Source of the DNA: Ferrovaceae bacterium
GTDB lineage: Bacteria; Pseudomonadota; Gammaproteobacteria; Burkholderiales; Ferrovaceae
Direction: 5' to 3'
Length of the DNA stretch: 20,779 nucleotides
Assembly: GCA_027457225.1 (NCBI GenBank)
Contig: DAIDTL010000003.1
Location: 1-20,779 of the forward strand
The translations under genes were made by a program, and so were the position numbers. Shown here piece by piece: positions 1-6,486 of the stretch (position 1 is its first letter; every line of letters starts with the position of its first letter). Below the pieces are notes generated by a model. The model was not told where the DNA came from. It was given only the letters and a program-made list of their open reading frames with translations, and ran no database searches.

Positions 1-227
1 TCCATTACCACCAGACCGAAATCCGACAATGACTGACCGCGCGGAACAAAACCGTAGTCCAGCTGATTGGCCAGGCAATACGCAGAAATTCCGGTGTGTT
101 CCCGTGCTTCCCTGAAACGCCATGCGTGCTCGCCGATTTGCTCGCAACCCTGGGGTTTTACCAGTATGGAAAGATGATCAAGGTGTACGGCATCAATGGC
201 CCGGGTGGCTTGTATGATGAGATTCAC
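1..227 (-). CDS. serB: Phosphoserine phosphatase SerB, N-terminal part (cut by window edge)
   Basis: The minus strand is open from a GTG at 227 to the window edge, giving about 75 residues that begin MNLIIQATRAI and end in SLSDFGLVVM. The end matches the segment just before the catalytic DxDST motif of SerB (family pattern DFGLVxMDMDST), which would lie outside the window. The visible part is the small N-terminal regulatory domain typical of proteobacterial SerB. SerB hydrolyses O-phosphoserine to serine in the cytoplasm, the last step of serine synthesis. GTG is chosen because the encoded N-terminus fits the family and a GGGA lies about 10 bases upstream; the frame stays open further upstream but without family-like sequence. 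The assignment rests on remembered family sequence, and the catalytic domain cannot be checked here. It is a housekeeping gene marking the edge of the accessory region. Confidence 0.75.
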   Translation of the reverse strand, partial: MNLIIQATRAIDAVHLDHLSILVKPQGCEQIGEHAWRFREAREHTGISAYCLANQLDYGFVPRGQSLSDFGLVVM

Positions 228-432
228 GCGATCAATATTCCCAGACTTCGTTGAGAGACCGTCCGATAGTACCTTAGCCTCCACTGTGACGCGAACCTTA
301 TGATGAACTAATCGAACATCCCATCTTCAAGATCTTTCTGAAAACTGATGATCCAAACTGAACCATCGCCGATCAGATATTCGCCTAATGCCACCAGCCT
401 CATCGGCGTGCCATGTGCAATGCAGCATGTCT

Positions 433-464
433 AGTGGATATCGGGCGAGGGGTTACAGGATTGC
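433..464. repeat. Direct repeat A, copy 1
   Basis: AGTGGATATCGGGCGAGGGG followed by TTACAGGAT resembles the segment at 1654-1685 (AGTGGTTATCGGGCGATGGG then TTACAAGAT), with only a few differences over about 30 bases. The two copies flank the Phd/ParE module. Function is unknown. Confidence 0.55.
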
Positions 465-520
465 CGAACACCCACAGGACGCTGCGAACTTGCTCACTGA
501 GGGTGGAAAACAAGAACTCA

Positions 521-549
521 TTGCATAAAGACCGTAAAGAGACTATATT
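521..549 (+). promoter_or_regulatory. Putative sigma-70 promoter of the Phd/ParE pair
   Basis: TTGCAT (521-526) and TATATT (544-549) are 17 bases apart, 31 bases ahead of the antitoxin start codon. The -10 is good and the -35 is weak. No clear operator palindrome is seen, although antitoxins of this family usually repress their own promoter. Confidence 0.45.
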
Positions 550-579
550 TGGTCCTCAATGTGCCTCGAGGATTCTGCA

Positions 580-843
580 ATGCGCTACTCCGCTCAAGTC
601 AAATCCATTAGTTACCTCAAGGCGAATGCCGCCGAGGTTCTGACCCAATTGACCGAGGGGCGGGAACCGCTGGTGATCACCCAGAATGGCGAGGCCAAGG
701 CGGTCATCCAGGACGTGGCCTCCTATGAGGAAACGCAGGAAACCTTGGCGCTACTGAAAATCCTTGCCCTCGGCAATGCCGAGATCGAGGCAGGCAAAGT
801 GAAGCCCGTGAGTGAAGTCGTAGCAAGGTTGCGGGCCAAATAG
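580..843 (+). CDS. Phd/YefM-family antitoxin
   Basis: An 87-residue protein starting MRYSAQVKSISYLKANAAEV. The N-terminal half (about 1-55) has the Phd/YefM fold signature: a short beta strand, the helix SYLKANAAEVLTQL, then PLVITQNGEAKAVIQDVASYEE, where 'P-hydrophobic-T-x-N-G-x-A' is the family hallmark. This domain dimerises, binds operator DNA and neutralises the partner toxin through the C-terminal tail (about 56-87). ATG 580 is preferred over ATG 559 because GAGGA at 568-572 gives an SD with 8-base spacing and because the family begins at this point. The gene sits 11 bases ahead of the RelE/ParE toxin gene in the usual antitoxin-first order, so the two should be co-transcribed and autoregulated. 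Confidence 0.88.
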   Translation: MRYSAQVKSISYLKANAAEVLTQLTEGREPLVITQNGEAKAVIQDVASYEETQETLALLKILALGNAEIEAGKVKPVSEVVARLRAK

Positions 844-854
844 GCAGAGAAATA

Positions 855-1190
855 ATGGCTGGCCACCAATACGAGGTGCTGCTCACCCATGGCGTTGAGC
901 AGGATCTGGGGTCGATCTACGACTACATCGCGGAATTCGACTGCAAAGCAAATGCCGATTACGTTCTGGATCGTTTGCTGGAAGTCGTGGAGAGCCTGGC
1001 GGCCTTCCCCGAGCGCGGGGCCTACCCCAAGGAACTGGCCGCCCTCGGCATCCGAGATTATCGACAGACTGCTTTCAAGCCCTATCGTGTGATCTATCGG
1101 GTGATCGGGCAGAAGGTGTACATCTATGTGATCGCTGATGGCCGGCGCGACATGCTGTCCCTGCTGGCGCGTCGCCTGCTGGGTGCCTGA
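855..1190 (+). CDS. RelE/ParE-superfamily toxin
   Basis: A 111-residue protein with the RelE/ParE layout: an N-terminal strand (YEVLLTHGVEQDL), a long helical pair (SIYDYIAEFDCKANADYVLDRLLEVVESLAAFP), then the core sheet RDYRQTAFKPYRVIYRVIGQ-KVYIYVIADGRRDMLSLLARRL. 'PYRVIYRV' and the C-terminal 'DGRRDM..LLxRR' are typical of the ParE/RelE group. Such toxins inhibit DNA gyrase (ParE) or cleave mRNA on the ribosome (RelE); the sequence does not decide which, although ParE-like proteins more often pair with Phd/YefM antitoxins of this type. It is intact, of normal length, and directly follows its antitoxin. A terminator-bearing repeat lies about 90 bases downstream and probably ends the transcript. 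Confidence 0.87.
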   Translation: MAGHQYEVLLTHGVEQDLGSIYDYIAEFDCKANADYVLDRLLEVVESLAAFPERGAYPKELAALGIRDYRQTAFKPYRVIYRVIGQKVYIYVIADGRRDMLSLLARRLLGA

Positions 1191-1231
1191 CAGCAGAAGC
1201 GCATCGTTTTGCAGACTTACTCACGGGTCAG

Positions 1232-1310
1232 ATTAGCGCGTGGTTCGGTGGTAAACTGCACGCCACCATTTTCTCAAGGCCAGATGTTCTCTGGCTTTTT
1301 TAATGTCCAG
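1232..1310 (+). repeat. Toxin-flanking repeat B, copy 1
   Basis: ATTAG (1232-1236), 14 bases, GTAAAC (1251-1256), 4 bases, CGCCACC (1261-1267), ATTTT, then AAGGCCAGAT with a terminator hairpin and ATGTCCAGCGA. Copy 2 (3404-3485) matches along its whole length, including the hairpin. Copy 3 (16068-16103) keeps only the first part, with identical spacing. Confidence 0.75.
1277..1301 (+). terminator. Rho-independent terminator after the toxin gene
   Basis: Stem GCCAG (1279-1283) and CTGGC (1291-1295), 7-base loop, followed by six T (1296-1301). It is oriented to stop transcription from the Phd/ParE operon and lies inside repeat B. Confidence 0.7.
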
Positions 1311-1523
1311 CGAAGGGCCAGTGCTGGCGAGGGATATCGAATCGCACCGTTTGGCCGCACTGGTACCCGAAGACCTGCAGCACTACCCCGACTCCGCCAT
1401 CAGCGACAACCCTAACCTTTCAGGGATTATCGACCATCTGCGCCAAGCGGTTTCCAGGTCCCTTTCCAGCGAGCCACATTCAGGCACTCTTTAGTCGTCA
1501 GGTGAAATCATGTCCAGCAGTTG

Positions 1524-1577
1524 TTCGGAAATTCCGAATCACTGGCGGTGCAGTCCCAGCTCTCCGGAAATTCCGGA
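1524..1577. repeat. Two related 15-bp palindromes
   Basis: TTCGGAAATTCCGAA (1524-1538) and TCCGGAAATTCCGGA (1563-1577) are each perfect around a central A and share 13 of 15 bases. Their centres are 39 bases apart. They look like paired dyad sites for a dimeric DNA-binding protein, but no adjacent promoter is evident. Confidence 0.6.
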
Positions 1578-1653
1578 AAGCTGAACATCTGCAGGTTCGC
1601 AGGAATTCGTACCAGTTCAATCCTGTGCCGCAGCGAGCGTGGGACAAGCGGCA

Positions 1654-1685
1654 GAGTGGTTATCGGGCGATGGGTTACAAGATCG
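1654..1685. repeat. Direct repeat A, copy 2
   Basis: Second copy of the segment at 433-464. The pair brackets the Phd/ParE module and its downstream DNA. Confidence 0.55.
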
Positions 1686-1691
1686 GGACAG

Positions 1692-1721
1692 GAGTTCGAT
1701 TGTGAAACCGGGATCGAACTC
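1692..1721. repeat. 9-bp inverted repeat
   Basis: GAGTTCGAT (1692-1700) and ATCGAACTC (1713-1721) are exact inverted copies around a 12-base loop. No T-run follows, so it is not a simple terminator. Confidence 0.5.
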
Positions 1722-1786
1722 AAGACCCGCCGTAAGCCGAACGTGCCACAAATGGAATCCAGGCTTGACTCTGCAAGGTAAAACCA

Positions 1787-1891
1787 TTTGGCGCGATCTT
1801 CCCCGATCGCGCCATTTAAATGGCGCGTATTTTGACAAAACGCGCCAATAAGGCTAGTCTTTTGGCACGATAAATCGATTATCGCGCCAAA
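1787..1891 (+). promoter_or_regulatory. Fic gene promoter inside a TGGCGCG operator array
   Basis: A sigma-70 promoter is visible: TTGACA (1832-1837), 17 bases, TAGTCT (1855-1860). Around it the motif TGGCGCG recurs in both orientations. There is a 10-bp inverted repeat TGGCGCGATC/GATCGCGCCA (1789-1798 and 1805-1814), a perfect 20-bp palindrome (1808-1827: CGCGCCATTTAAATGGCGCG), a half site CGCGCCA in the spacer (1841-1847), and an imperfect 31-bp dyad over the start site (1861-1891: TTTGGC...GCCAAA). This arrangement suits tight cooperative repression, plausibly by the winged-helix N-terminus of the downstream Fic protein. Confidence 0.75.
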
Positions 1892-1903
1892 CAAAGCCTA
1901 ATC

Positions 1904-3307
1904 ATGCCAAAAAAGCTCCTCGAAAATTTAACCGAACGGATAGAGAGCGAGATCGCTCGGCACCCTGATGGTATGGGCATCGATGATCTGCACGCCGCAC
2001 TTGTTGGCATCGCTAGCCGTCGTACCTTACAGCGGCGCTTAAGTGAGTTGGCTGGCCAGAAAAAGATTGCCCCAATCGGCAAGGGACGAGGCCTACGTTA
2101 CCGCGCCCCCGTCATCATCGAACTCCAAGGCTCTATGCATGGAAGTGGGAAGGCAGAGGCGAGCTTGGATGTTTACCTCCCTGTTTCTCAGGCAGGCCAA
2201 GAAGTCCTTGACTACGTTCGCCAACCCATTCAGGGACGCAAGCCTGTAGGTTACGATCGCGAATTGCTGGAATCGTATCACCCTAACGAAACGCGCTACC
2301 TTGCGCAGGATATCCGCGATCACCTGCACAACATTGGCCGTTCTCCCGATGGCGCGCGACCAGCGGGTACCTATGCACGTGACATTTTGGGACGCCTGCT
2401 GATTGATCTGTCCTGGGCATCGAGCAAACTCGAAGGCAACACCTATACCCGACTCGACACGCAGAATCTGATCGAACTGGGCCAGGTGGCCGAAGGGAAG
2501 GATCGTCGGGAAGCGCAGATGATCATGAATCACAAGGCAGCAATCGAATTTCTGGTGGAACAGGCTGAGGACATTGGCTTCAATCCATTTACCTTTTTTA
2601 ACCTGCATGCCCTCCTGTCGGAAAACTTGCTCGCAGACCCGAGCGAAAGCGGGCGGTTGCGCCAGCGCATCGTGGAGGTAAGCGGTACCGTATTTCATCC
2701 GCTGGGTATACCGCAGCAGGTCGACCATTATTTCCGCATGACCCTGGAAAAAGCTGCTGCAATCGAAGACCCTTTTGAGCAGGCCTTTTTCGTTATGGTT
2801 CATATTCCCTACCTGCAACCCTTTGTGGACGTCAATAAACGGGTATCCAGGCTGGGTGCCAACATCCCGCTGATCCAACATAACCTCTGCCCACTCTCGT
2901 TTATCGATGTGCCAGAACGCACCTACATGGAGGGCACACTCGGCATCTATGAGCTCAAGCGCGTGGACCTGCTGCGTGATGTATTCGTCTGGTCATACGA
3001 GCGTTCATGCCAGCGCTACATGGCCATCCGCGAAACCATCGCCGAACCGGACCCTGTTCGACAGCGCTACCGTGAGCCACTGGTATCGGTGGTTGCGGAG
3101 ATCGTGCGCGCCCTTCAGGTGCCAACTCCGCAGGCGGTACGCGCCGTGGCGGGGAGCCTGGTACCGGCGGAAGTCCTCGATCATGTGGTTGAATTGGCAC
3201 TCGCCGATCTGCATGATCTGCATGAGGGAAACATTACTCGCTACCGGCTCCGTTTATCCGAGTACCGAGCGTGGCAGCCGATGCAAGACTCGGCAGAATC
3301 GCTCTAA
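1904..3307 (+). CDS. Fic-family protein with N-terminal winged helix and altered Fic motif
   Basis: A 467-residue protein. Residues about 5-68 look like a winged-helix DNA-binding domain (GIDDLHAALVGIASRRTLQRRL, then the wing GKGRGLRY). A class II inhibitory motif SSKLEGN lies at about 173-179 (E177), ahead of the Fic core. The core carries YLQPFVDVNKRVSRL at 303-317, corresponding to the canonical H-x-F-x-[DE]-x-N-[GK]-R, but with Gln305 where the catalytic His should be. Canonical Fic proteins transfer AMP from ATP to a protein side chain using that His, so this one may be non-catalytic, act differently, or be a regulator. A dense palindromic operator array precedes it and a terminator follows. 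Its SD is poor. It is intact and stands alone; I believe similar QPF-type Fic proteins occur elsewhere, which would argue against a recent mutation. Confidence 0.85.
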   Translation: MPKKLLENLTERIESEIARHPDGMGIDDLHAALVGIASRRTLQRRLSELAGQKKIAPIGKGRGLRYRAPVIIELQGSMHGSGKAEASLDVYLPVSQAGQEVLDYVRQPIQGRKPVGYDRELLESYHPNETRYLAQDIRDHLHNIGRSPDGARPAGTYARDILGRLLIDLSWASSKLEGNTYTRLDTQNLIELGQVAEGKDRREAQMIMNHKAAIEFLVEQAEDIGFNPFTFFNLHALLSENLLADPSESGRLRQRIVEVSGTVFHPLGIPQQVDHYFRMTLEKAAAIEDPFEQAFFVMVHIPYLQPFVDVNKRVSRLGANIPLIQHNLCPLSFIDVPERTYMEGTLGIYELKRVDLLRDVFVWSYERSCQRYMAIRETIAEPDPVRQRYREPLVSVVAEIVRALQVPTPQAVRAVAGSLVPAEVLDHVVELALADLHDLHEGNITRYRLRLSEYRAWQPMQDSAESL

Positions 3308-3403
3308 GTGGAGGCAAATTGGAACCGGGTTGGTGTTGCGTGACCGTCAGTCAGGCGATGTGACCCTGCCCGGCACCAATCCGCAGCATCATTCACCAGT
3401 TGA

Positions 3404-3485
3404 ATTAGGCAGATACCCAGCCGTAAACTATACGCCACCATTTTTCCAAGGCCAGATTTCCCTGGCCTTTTTCATGTCCCGCGAG
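3404..3485 (+). repeat. Toxin-flanking repeat B, copy 2
   Basis: ATTAG (3404-3408), 14 bases, GTAAAC (3423-3428), 4 bases, CGCCACC (3433-3439), then ATTTTT, AAGGCCAGAT, the hairpin and ATGTCCCGCGA. The spacing is identical to copy 1 at 1232. It lies about 100 bases downstream of the Fic gene, as copy 1 does for the ParE gene. Confidence 0.75.
3448..3472 (+). terminator. Rho-independent terminator after the Fic gene
   Basis: Stem GGCCAG (3450-3455) and CTGGCC (3462-3467), loop ATTTCC, then five T (3468-3472). It lies between the convergent Fic and response-regulator genes and, by its T-run, mainly serves the plus strand. Confidence 0.75.
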
Positions 3486-3590
3486 GATCGCAGCCCCCGG
3501 CAATGTTCTTGCCAATTCAGCGATGTAGGCCACGCGACCGGAGTCCAGGGAGGTGTCAGCGCCGAGGGAGGAGAGAGGTTGAAGAAAGAG

Positions 3591-4955
3591 TCATTTCAAG
3601 GAAGGATCTTCTGGAAGATTCATCCCCGATCTTGTAATGCCAAGCCTGCGCATCTTGTCCCAAAGGGCTTTTCTACTAATCCCAAGTTGTTCGGCAATCT
3701 TGATAATCCGCCAATCATTCTGTTCAAGCATGTGCGTAATATAGGCATGCTCGCACTTGGCTAGATAATCGGCGAGTCGTTCAGGCGTAGCCTCATCCAG
3801 GTCTTCGATACAATAATCTTGAGCCAATTCTCCGAACAAGAGTTCAGGCGTGAGCATTGTCTGTGAACCAAGAATGCATGCCCGTTCAAGGGCATGGCGC
3901 AGTTCGCGGATATTGCCAGGCCATGGATATGTCGTCAGCATCCTTTCCGTCGCGGGGTCAAATTTACGGTAAGGCAGCTTTTTCGCCGCACAAAGTTCCT
4001 GAATAAAGCGCCCGGCCAGCCAGAGGATGTCTTCTTTACGCTCTCTGAGGGGGGGGACATGCAGGCGCAACATATGGATGCGGTAATAGAGGTCTTCACG
4101 GAAGGTACCGTTTTGAACCATTTCCTTGAGGTCGCGGTGAGTGGCGCATACCAGTTTTATGGTAACCGGAATCGATTTCTCTCCGCCTACCCTCACCACC
4201 ATGCGCTCCTGGATGGCACGAAGCAACTTGACCTGCATGCTCAGAGGCATATCGCCGATTTCATCGAGGAACAGTGTGCCTTCGTTAGCCTGTTCAAATA
4301 CGCCCGGTTTCGTGCGGATGGCGCCCGTAAAGGAGCCCTTTTCATGACCAAACAGTTCAGATTCCAACAGGCTGTCAGGTATGGCACCGCAGTTCACTGC
4401 AATAAAGGGCTTCTTGCCATCCGGATCGAAACACCGGTTAAGCGTCCGGGCGACCCATTCCTTGCCAACTCCAGATTCCCCCGTGATCAGTATCGTATCT
4501 GCATGCTGGGCCAGCCTTGGCAAGGTGGCCTCGATCCGACGCATCACCAGAGAAATTCCGAGTTGGCCCTCCTCCCTGGCAACGGGGCGCACGAACTCGG
4601 CAAGCTCACGAACCTTGTTAAGCAATATCGGAATATCAAGTGGCTTGGTCAAGTAGTCCTCAGCGCCCAATTTCAGGAGGCGCACTGCTTGGTCGATAGC
4701 GCCATGAGCGGTAATGAACAGGAACGGCGGGAGCTCCATACCTTCTGAGCGCAATTGCTGGAACATGGCTTCACCGCTCATATCAGGCAGACGAATGTCG
4801 CTCACAACGACGGTATAACGCTTTTCGCGCAATCTGGAGATGGCATGCTCAGCATTGCGTGACCAATCGCAGGCATAACCCACCATCTCCAGCCTTTCAA
4901 CCAAAGCCTCCCCCATGATGGGGTCGTCCTCAATCAGGCAGATGCGTTGCTTCAT
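3591..4955 (-). CDS. Sigma-54-dependent response regulator (NtrC/AioR-like)
   Basis: A 454-residue cytoplasmic activator with three domains. The receiver (1-120) has the acidic pocket E9/D10/D11, phospho-acceptor D53 (VVVSDIRLPD) and K104 (YLTKP). The AAA+ sigma-54 activation domain (about 132-365) has Walker A GESGVGK (159-165), the sigma-54 contact loop GSFTGA (207-212; Ser for the usual Ala) and Walker B TLFLDE (227-232). A Fis-type helix-turn-helix closes it (414-440, DWRIIKIAEQLGISRKALWDKM). Such proteins use ATP to open sigma-54 promoters. Its ATG follows the kinase stop directly (TAAATG) with GGAG as SD, so the two are coupled. The obvious target is the -24/-12 promoter at 7490-7505. 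The order binding protein-kinase-sigma-54 activator resembles AioX-AioS-AioR and ArxXSR, not TtrS-TtrR, whose regulator is LuxR-like. Confidence 0.93.
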   Translation of the reverse strand: MKQRICLIEDDPIMGEALVERLEMVGYACDWSRNAEHAISRLREKRYTVVVSDIRLPDMSGEAMFQQLRSEGMELPPFLFITAHGAIDQAVRLLKLGAEDYLTKPLDIPILLNKVRELAEFVRPVAREEGQLGISLVMRRIEATLPRLAQHADTILITGESGVGKEWVARTLNRCFDPDGKKPFIAVNCGAIPDSLLESELFGHEKGSFTGAIRTKPGVFEQANEGTLFLDEIGDMPLSMQVKLLRAIQERMVVRVGGEKSIPVTIKLVCATHRDLKEMVQNGTFREDLYYRIHMLRLHVPPLRERKEDILWLAGRFIQELCAAKKLPYRKFDPATERMLTTYPWPGNIRELRHALERACILGSQTMLTPELLFGELAQDYCIEDLDEATPERLADYLAKCEHAYITHMLEQNDWRIIKIAEQLGISRKALWDKMRRLGITRSGMNLPEDPSLK

Positions 4956-6476
4956 TTACTGTTTCTCCAGGGGAAGCCAAACATCAAAACGCACTTCACC
5001 GTTGTCGCACGAGACATTGATTTGGCCAACCAGTTGCTTGACAATCTGGTACGTCACCCAAAGTCCTAAACCATGCCCCCCTTCGCGCCCACTGACAAAA
5101 GGTTCAAAAAGCTGGTCCATGAATTCCTTGGGAATAGGAGCAGCTTCGTTGACGACGACCAGTCTGAGGCCATCCTTCTCAAGATCGACTGCGAGACCAA
5201 TTCGACCTTTCTCCGCAGTGGCCTGCACCGCATTAAGGAGCAAGTTGATTAGCAACTGACGGCACGCCGCAGCGGGAAGCCGCACTTCTTCTGAAAAATT
5301 TACGACCCAATTCAGTTTCTGAGATTTCGCCAGAACCTGGGGCTGGATTAAGGTACGGATATCTTCCAGATCATCTTGCTTCAAGTGCCTGCCCTGGTCT
5401 TTGGTTTGCACCAGCAGCGCAGCAACAATTTCTTCAATTTGCCGAAGCCCACGTTCAAGCATGTTGAGAGTCTTGTTTGCATGAGCGGGTAATTCACCAC
5501 GCGTTTTTAATGTATCCAAAGCCATGAGCATACCGCCCAGCGGATTGTTGACCTCATGCGCGATGCCAGAAGCCAAGCGGCCAATGGCGGTAAGTCGCTT
5601 GGCTTGAAGCAATTCCTGCTCGAGTTTCGCTTTCTCGCGCATTTCCAGAACCATCGCATTATAAGCATCGAACAATTGACCTATTTCATCCCGATACGGG
5701 TAAGTTACATTGGTTTGACCGTCTTGGTCGCCCTGCGCAACCACGCCCATGCGACGTGCCAGGTTCACCAATGGTTCGGCCATGCGTCTGCCCCAGTACC
5801 AGTTGATCGGTAACAGCACCGCAAGTGTCAGGGCTCCAATAAGGCTGCCCTGTAGCGCCAGATTCCGGAACCGCGGCCAGAACACGTCTTTCGAGTAGGA
5901 CAGTACCAGGACGCCCACTTGAGCGCTTCCCTGGCGGATAGGTTGCGCGAAGAACAGGCTTTTGGCATCTGTAAAATCGGGTAATTGATTGGTTTCGTTT
6001 GCTTGTTTCGAGTCTACGATACTGTAGTTTGCATTTTTGTCTGCAAAATCCAAGCGTCGTGCCGGCTTGTCGCCCGCCATGCGGGCAAGGGGGGCTGCAA
6101 GCCGGGCATAATCCCGCCCCAACGTATCAAGCCTCGCCAGCATCGGAAACTTGAGGGGGTCAGAGGAGACCACAATCCGTCCTTCGCCATCGGTGACAAA
6201 TATTGCCTCCAGTCGCATTGGGTTACCGGGGCTCTGGCTTGCCATGACGGCATTAATTTGTTCGAATGCACGCCAGTCGTCATTATGTAGCAAGGCCGGA
6301 AACAGCGTGCGGCAGAGTGTACTTGCCGTCACCTCAGCGCCAACGTGTACATCCCGCTGCAGATCATCGTAGGCCTTGACCAAGAGTGCAGTAGATACAG
6401 CGAGCACCGAAACGACAACGAGAAACCCACCCCACAGGGGCAGTTTGTACCGCAAACTGATGTTGAATAGATACAT
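4956..6476 (-). CDS. Membrane sensor histidine kinase (AioS-like)
   Basis: A 506-residue inner-membrane kinase when started at ATG 6476 (MYLFNISLRYKLPLWG); TTG 6500 or GTG 6497 would add 7-8 residues and overlap the upstream gene. Transmembrane segment 1 is at about 16-35, a periplasmic sensor region at about 36-205, segment 2 at about 208-229, then HAMP (to about 280), a dimerisation/phospho-acceptor helix with H307 (LASGIAHEVNNPLGG), and a Bergerat ATPase domain with N box LLINLLLNAVQA, F box LFEPFVSG and G2 box GGHGLGL. The G1 box is odd: where DxGxG is expected the sequence is NEAAPI (about 443-448), so the usual Asp and glycines are missing. The gene lies between the binding protein it probably listens to and the activator it should phosphorylate. 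Activity is likely but not certain because of the G1 change. Confidence 0.9.
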   Translation of the reverse strand: MYLFNISLRYKLPLWGGFLVVVSVLAVSTALLVKAYDDLQRDVHVGAEVTASTLCRTLFPALLHNDDWRAFEQINAVMASQSPGNPMRLEAIFVTDGEGRIVVSSDPLKFPMLARLDTLGRDYARLAAPLARMAGDKPARRLDFADKNANYSIVDSKQANETNQLPDFTDAKSLFFAQPIRQGSAQVGVLVLSYSKDVFWPRFRNLALQGSLIGALTLAVLLPINWYWGRRMAEPLVNLARRMGVVAQGDQDGQTNVTYPYRDEIGQLFDAYNAMVLEMREKAKLEQELLQAKRLTAIGRLASGIAHEVNNPLGGMLMALDTLKTRGELPAHANKTLNMLERGLRQIEEIVAALLVQTKDQGRHLKQDDLEDIRTLIQPQVLAKSQKLNWVVNFSEEVRLPAAACRQLLINLLLNAVQATAEKGRIGLAVDLEKDGLRLVVVNEAAPIPKEFMDQLFEPFVSGREGGHGLGLWVTYQIVKQLVGQINVSCDNGEVRFDVWLPLEKQ

Positions 6477-6486
6477 CGTCTCAGAT

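Larger units (their letters stand above)
228..579. other. Intergenic region between serB and the antitoxin gene
   Basis: About 350 bases between two divergent genes. It holds one copy of an approximately 32-base repeat (433-464) and a sigma-70-like promoter (521-549) for the toxin-antitoxin pair. A 31-codon minus-strand ORF (403 to 308, start ATG) has no recognisable SD or family and is not called as a gene. Nothing else is supported. Confidence 0.5.
1191..1903. other. Gene-free accessory stretch between ParE and Fic genes
   Basis: More than 700 bases with no convincing gene. It contains, in order, a terminator-bearing repeat (1232-1310), two related palindromes (1524-1538 and 1563-1577), the second copy of direct repeat A (1654-1685), a 9-bp inverted repeat (1692-1721) and the Fic promoter/operator array (1787-1891). 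Short open frames here, such as 1303-1494, show no family features and no good SD. The density of repeats suggests remodelled or cassette-like DNA. Confidence 0.5.

Noticed and set aside
308..403. 31-codon minus-strand ORF (MRLVALGEYLIGDGSVWIIS...) upstream of serB
   Set aside because: The translation looks protein-like, but it is short, has no clear SD and no recognised relative; it could be the remnant of a lost gene.
1303..1494. 63-codon plus-strand ORF after repeat B copy 1
   Set aside because: No recognisable family and its start lies directly behind a terminator hairpin; probably chance.
1692..1721. Inverted repeat with a GTTCGA core, considered as a tRNA remnant or attachment site
   Set aside because: No cloverleaf and no integrase gene in the window; kept only as an inverted repeat.
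2093..2881. Long minus-strand ORF (262 codons) opposite the Fic gene
   Set aside because: Antisense shadow of a clear Fic-family gene; its translation has no domain features and no SD.
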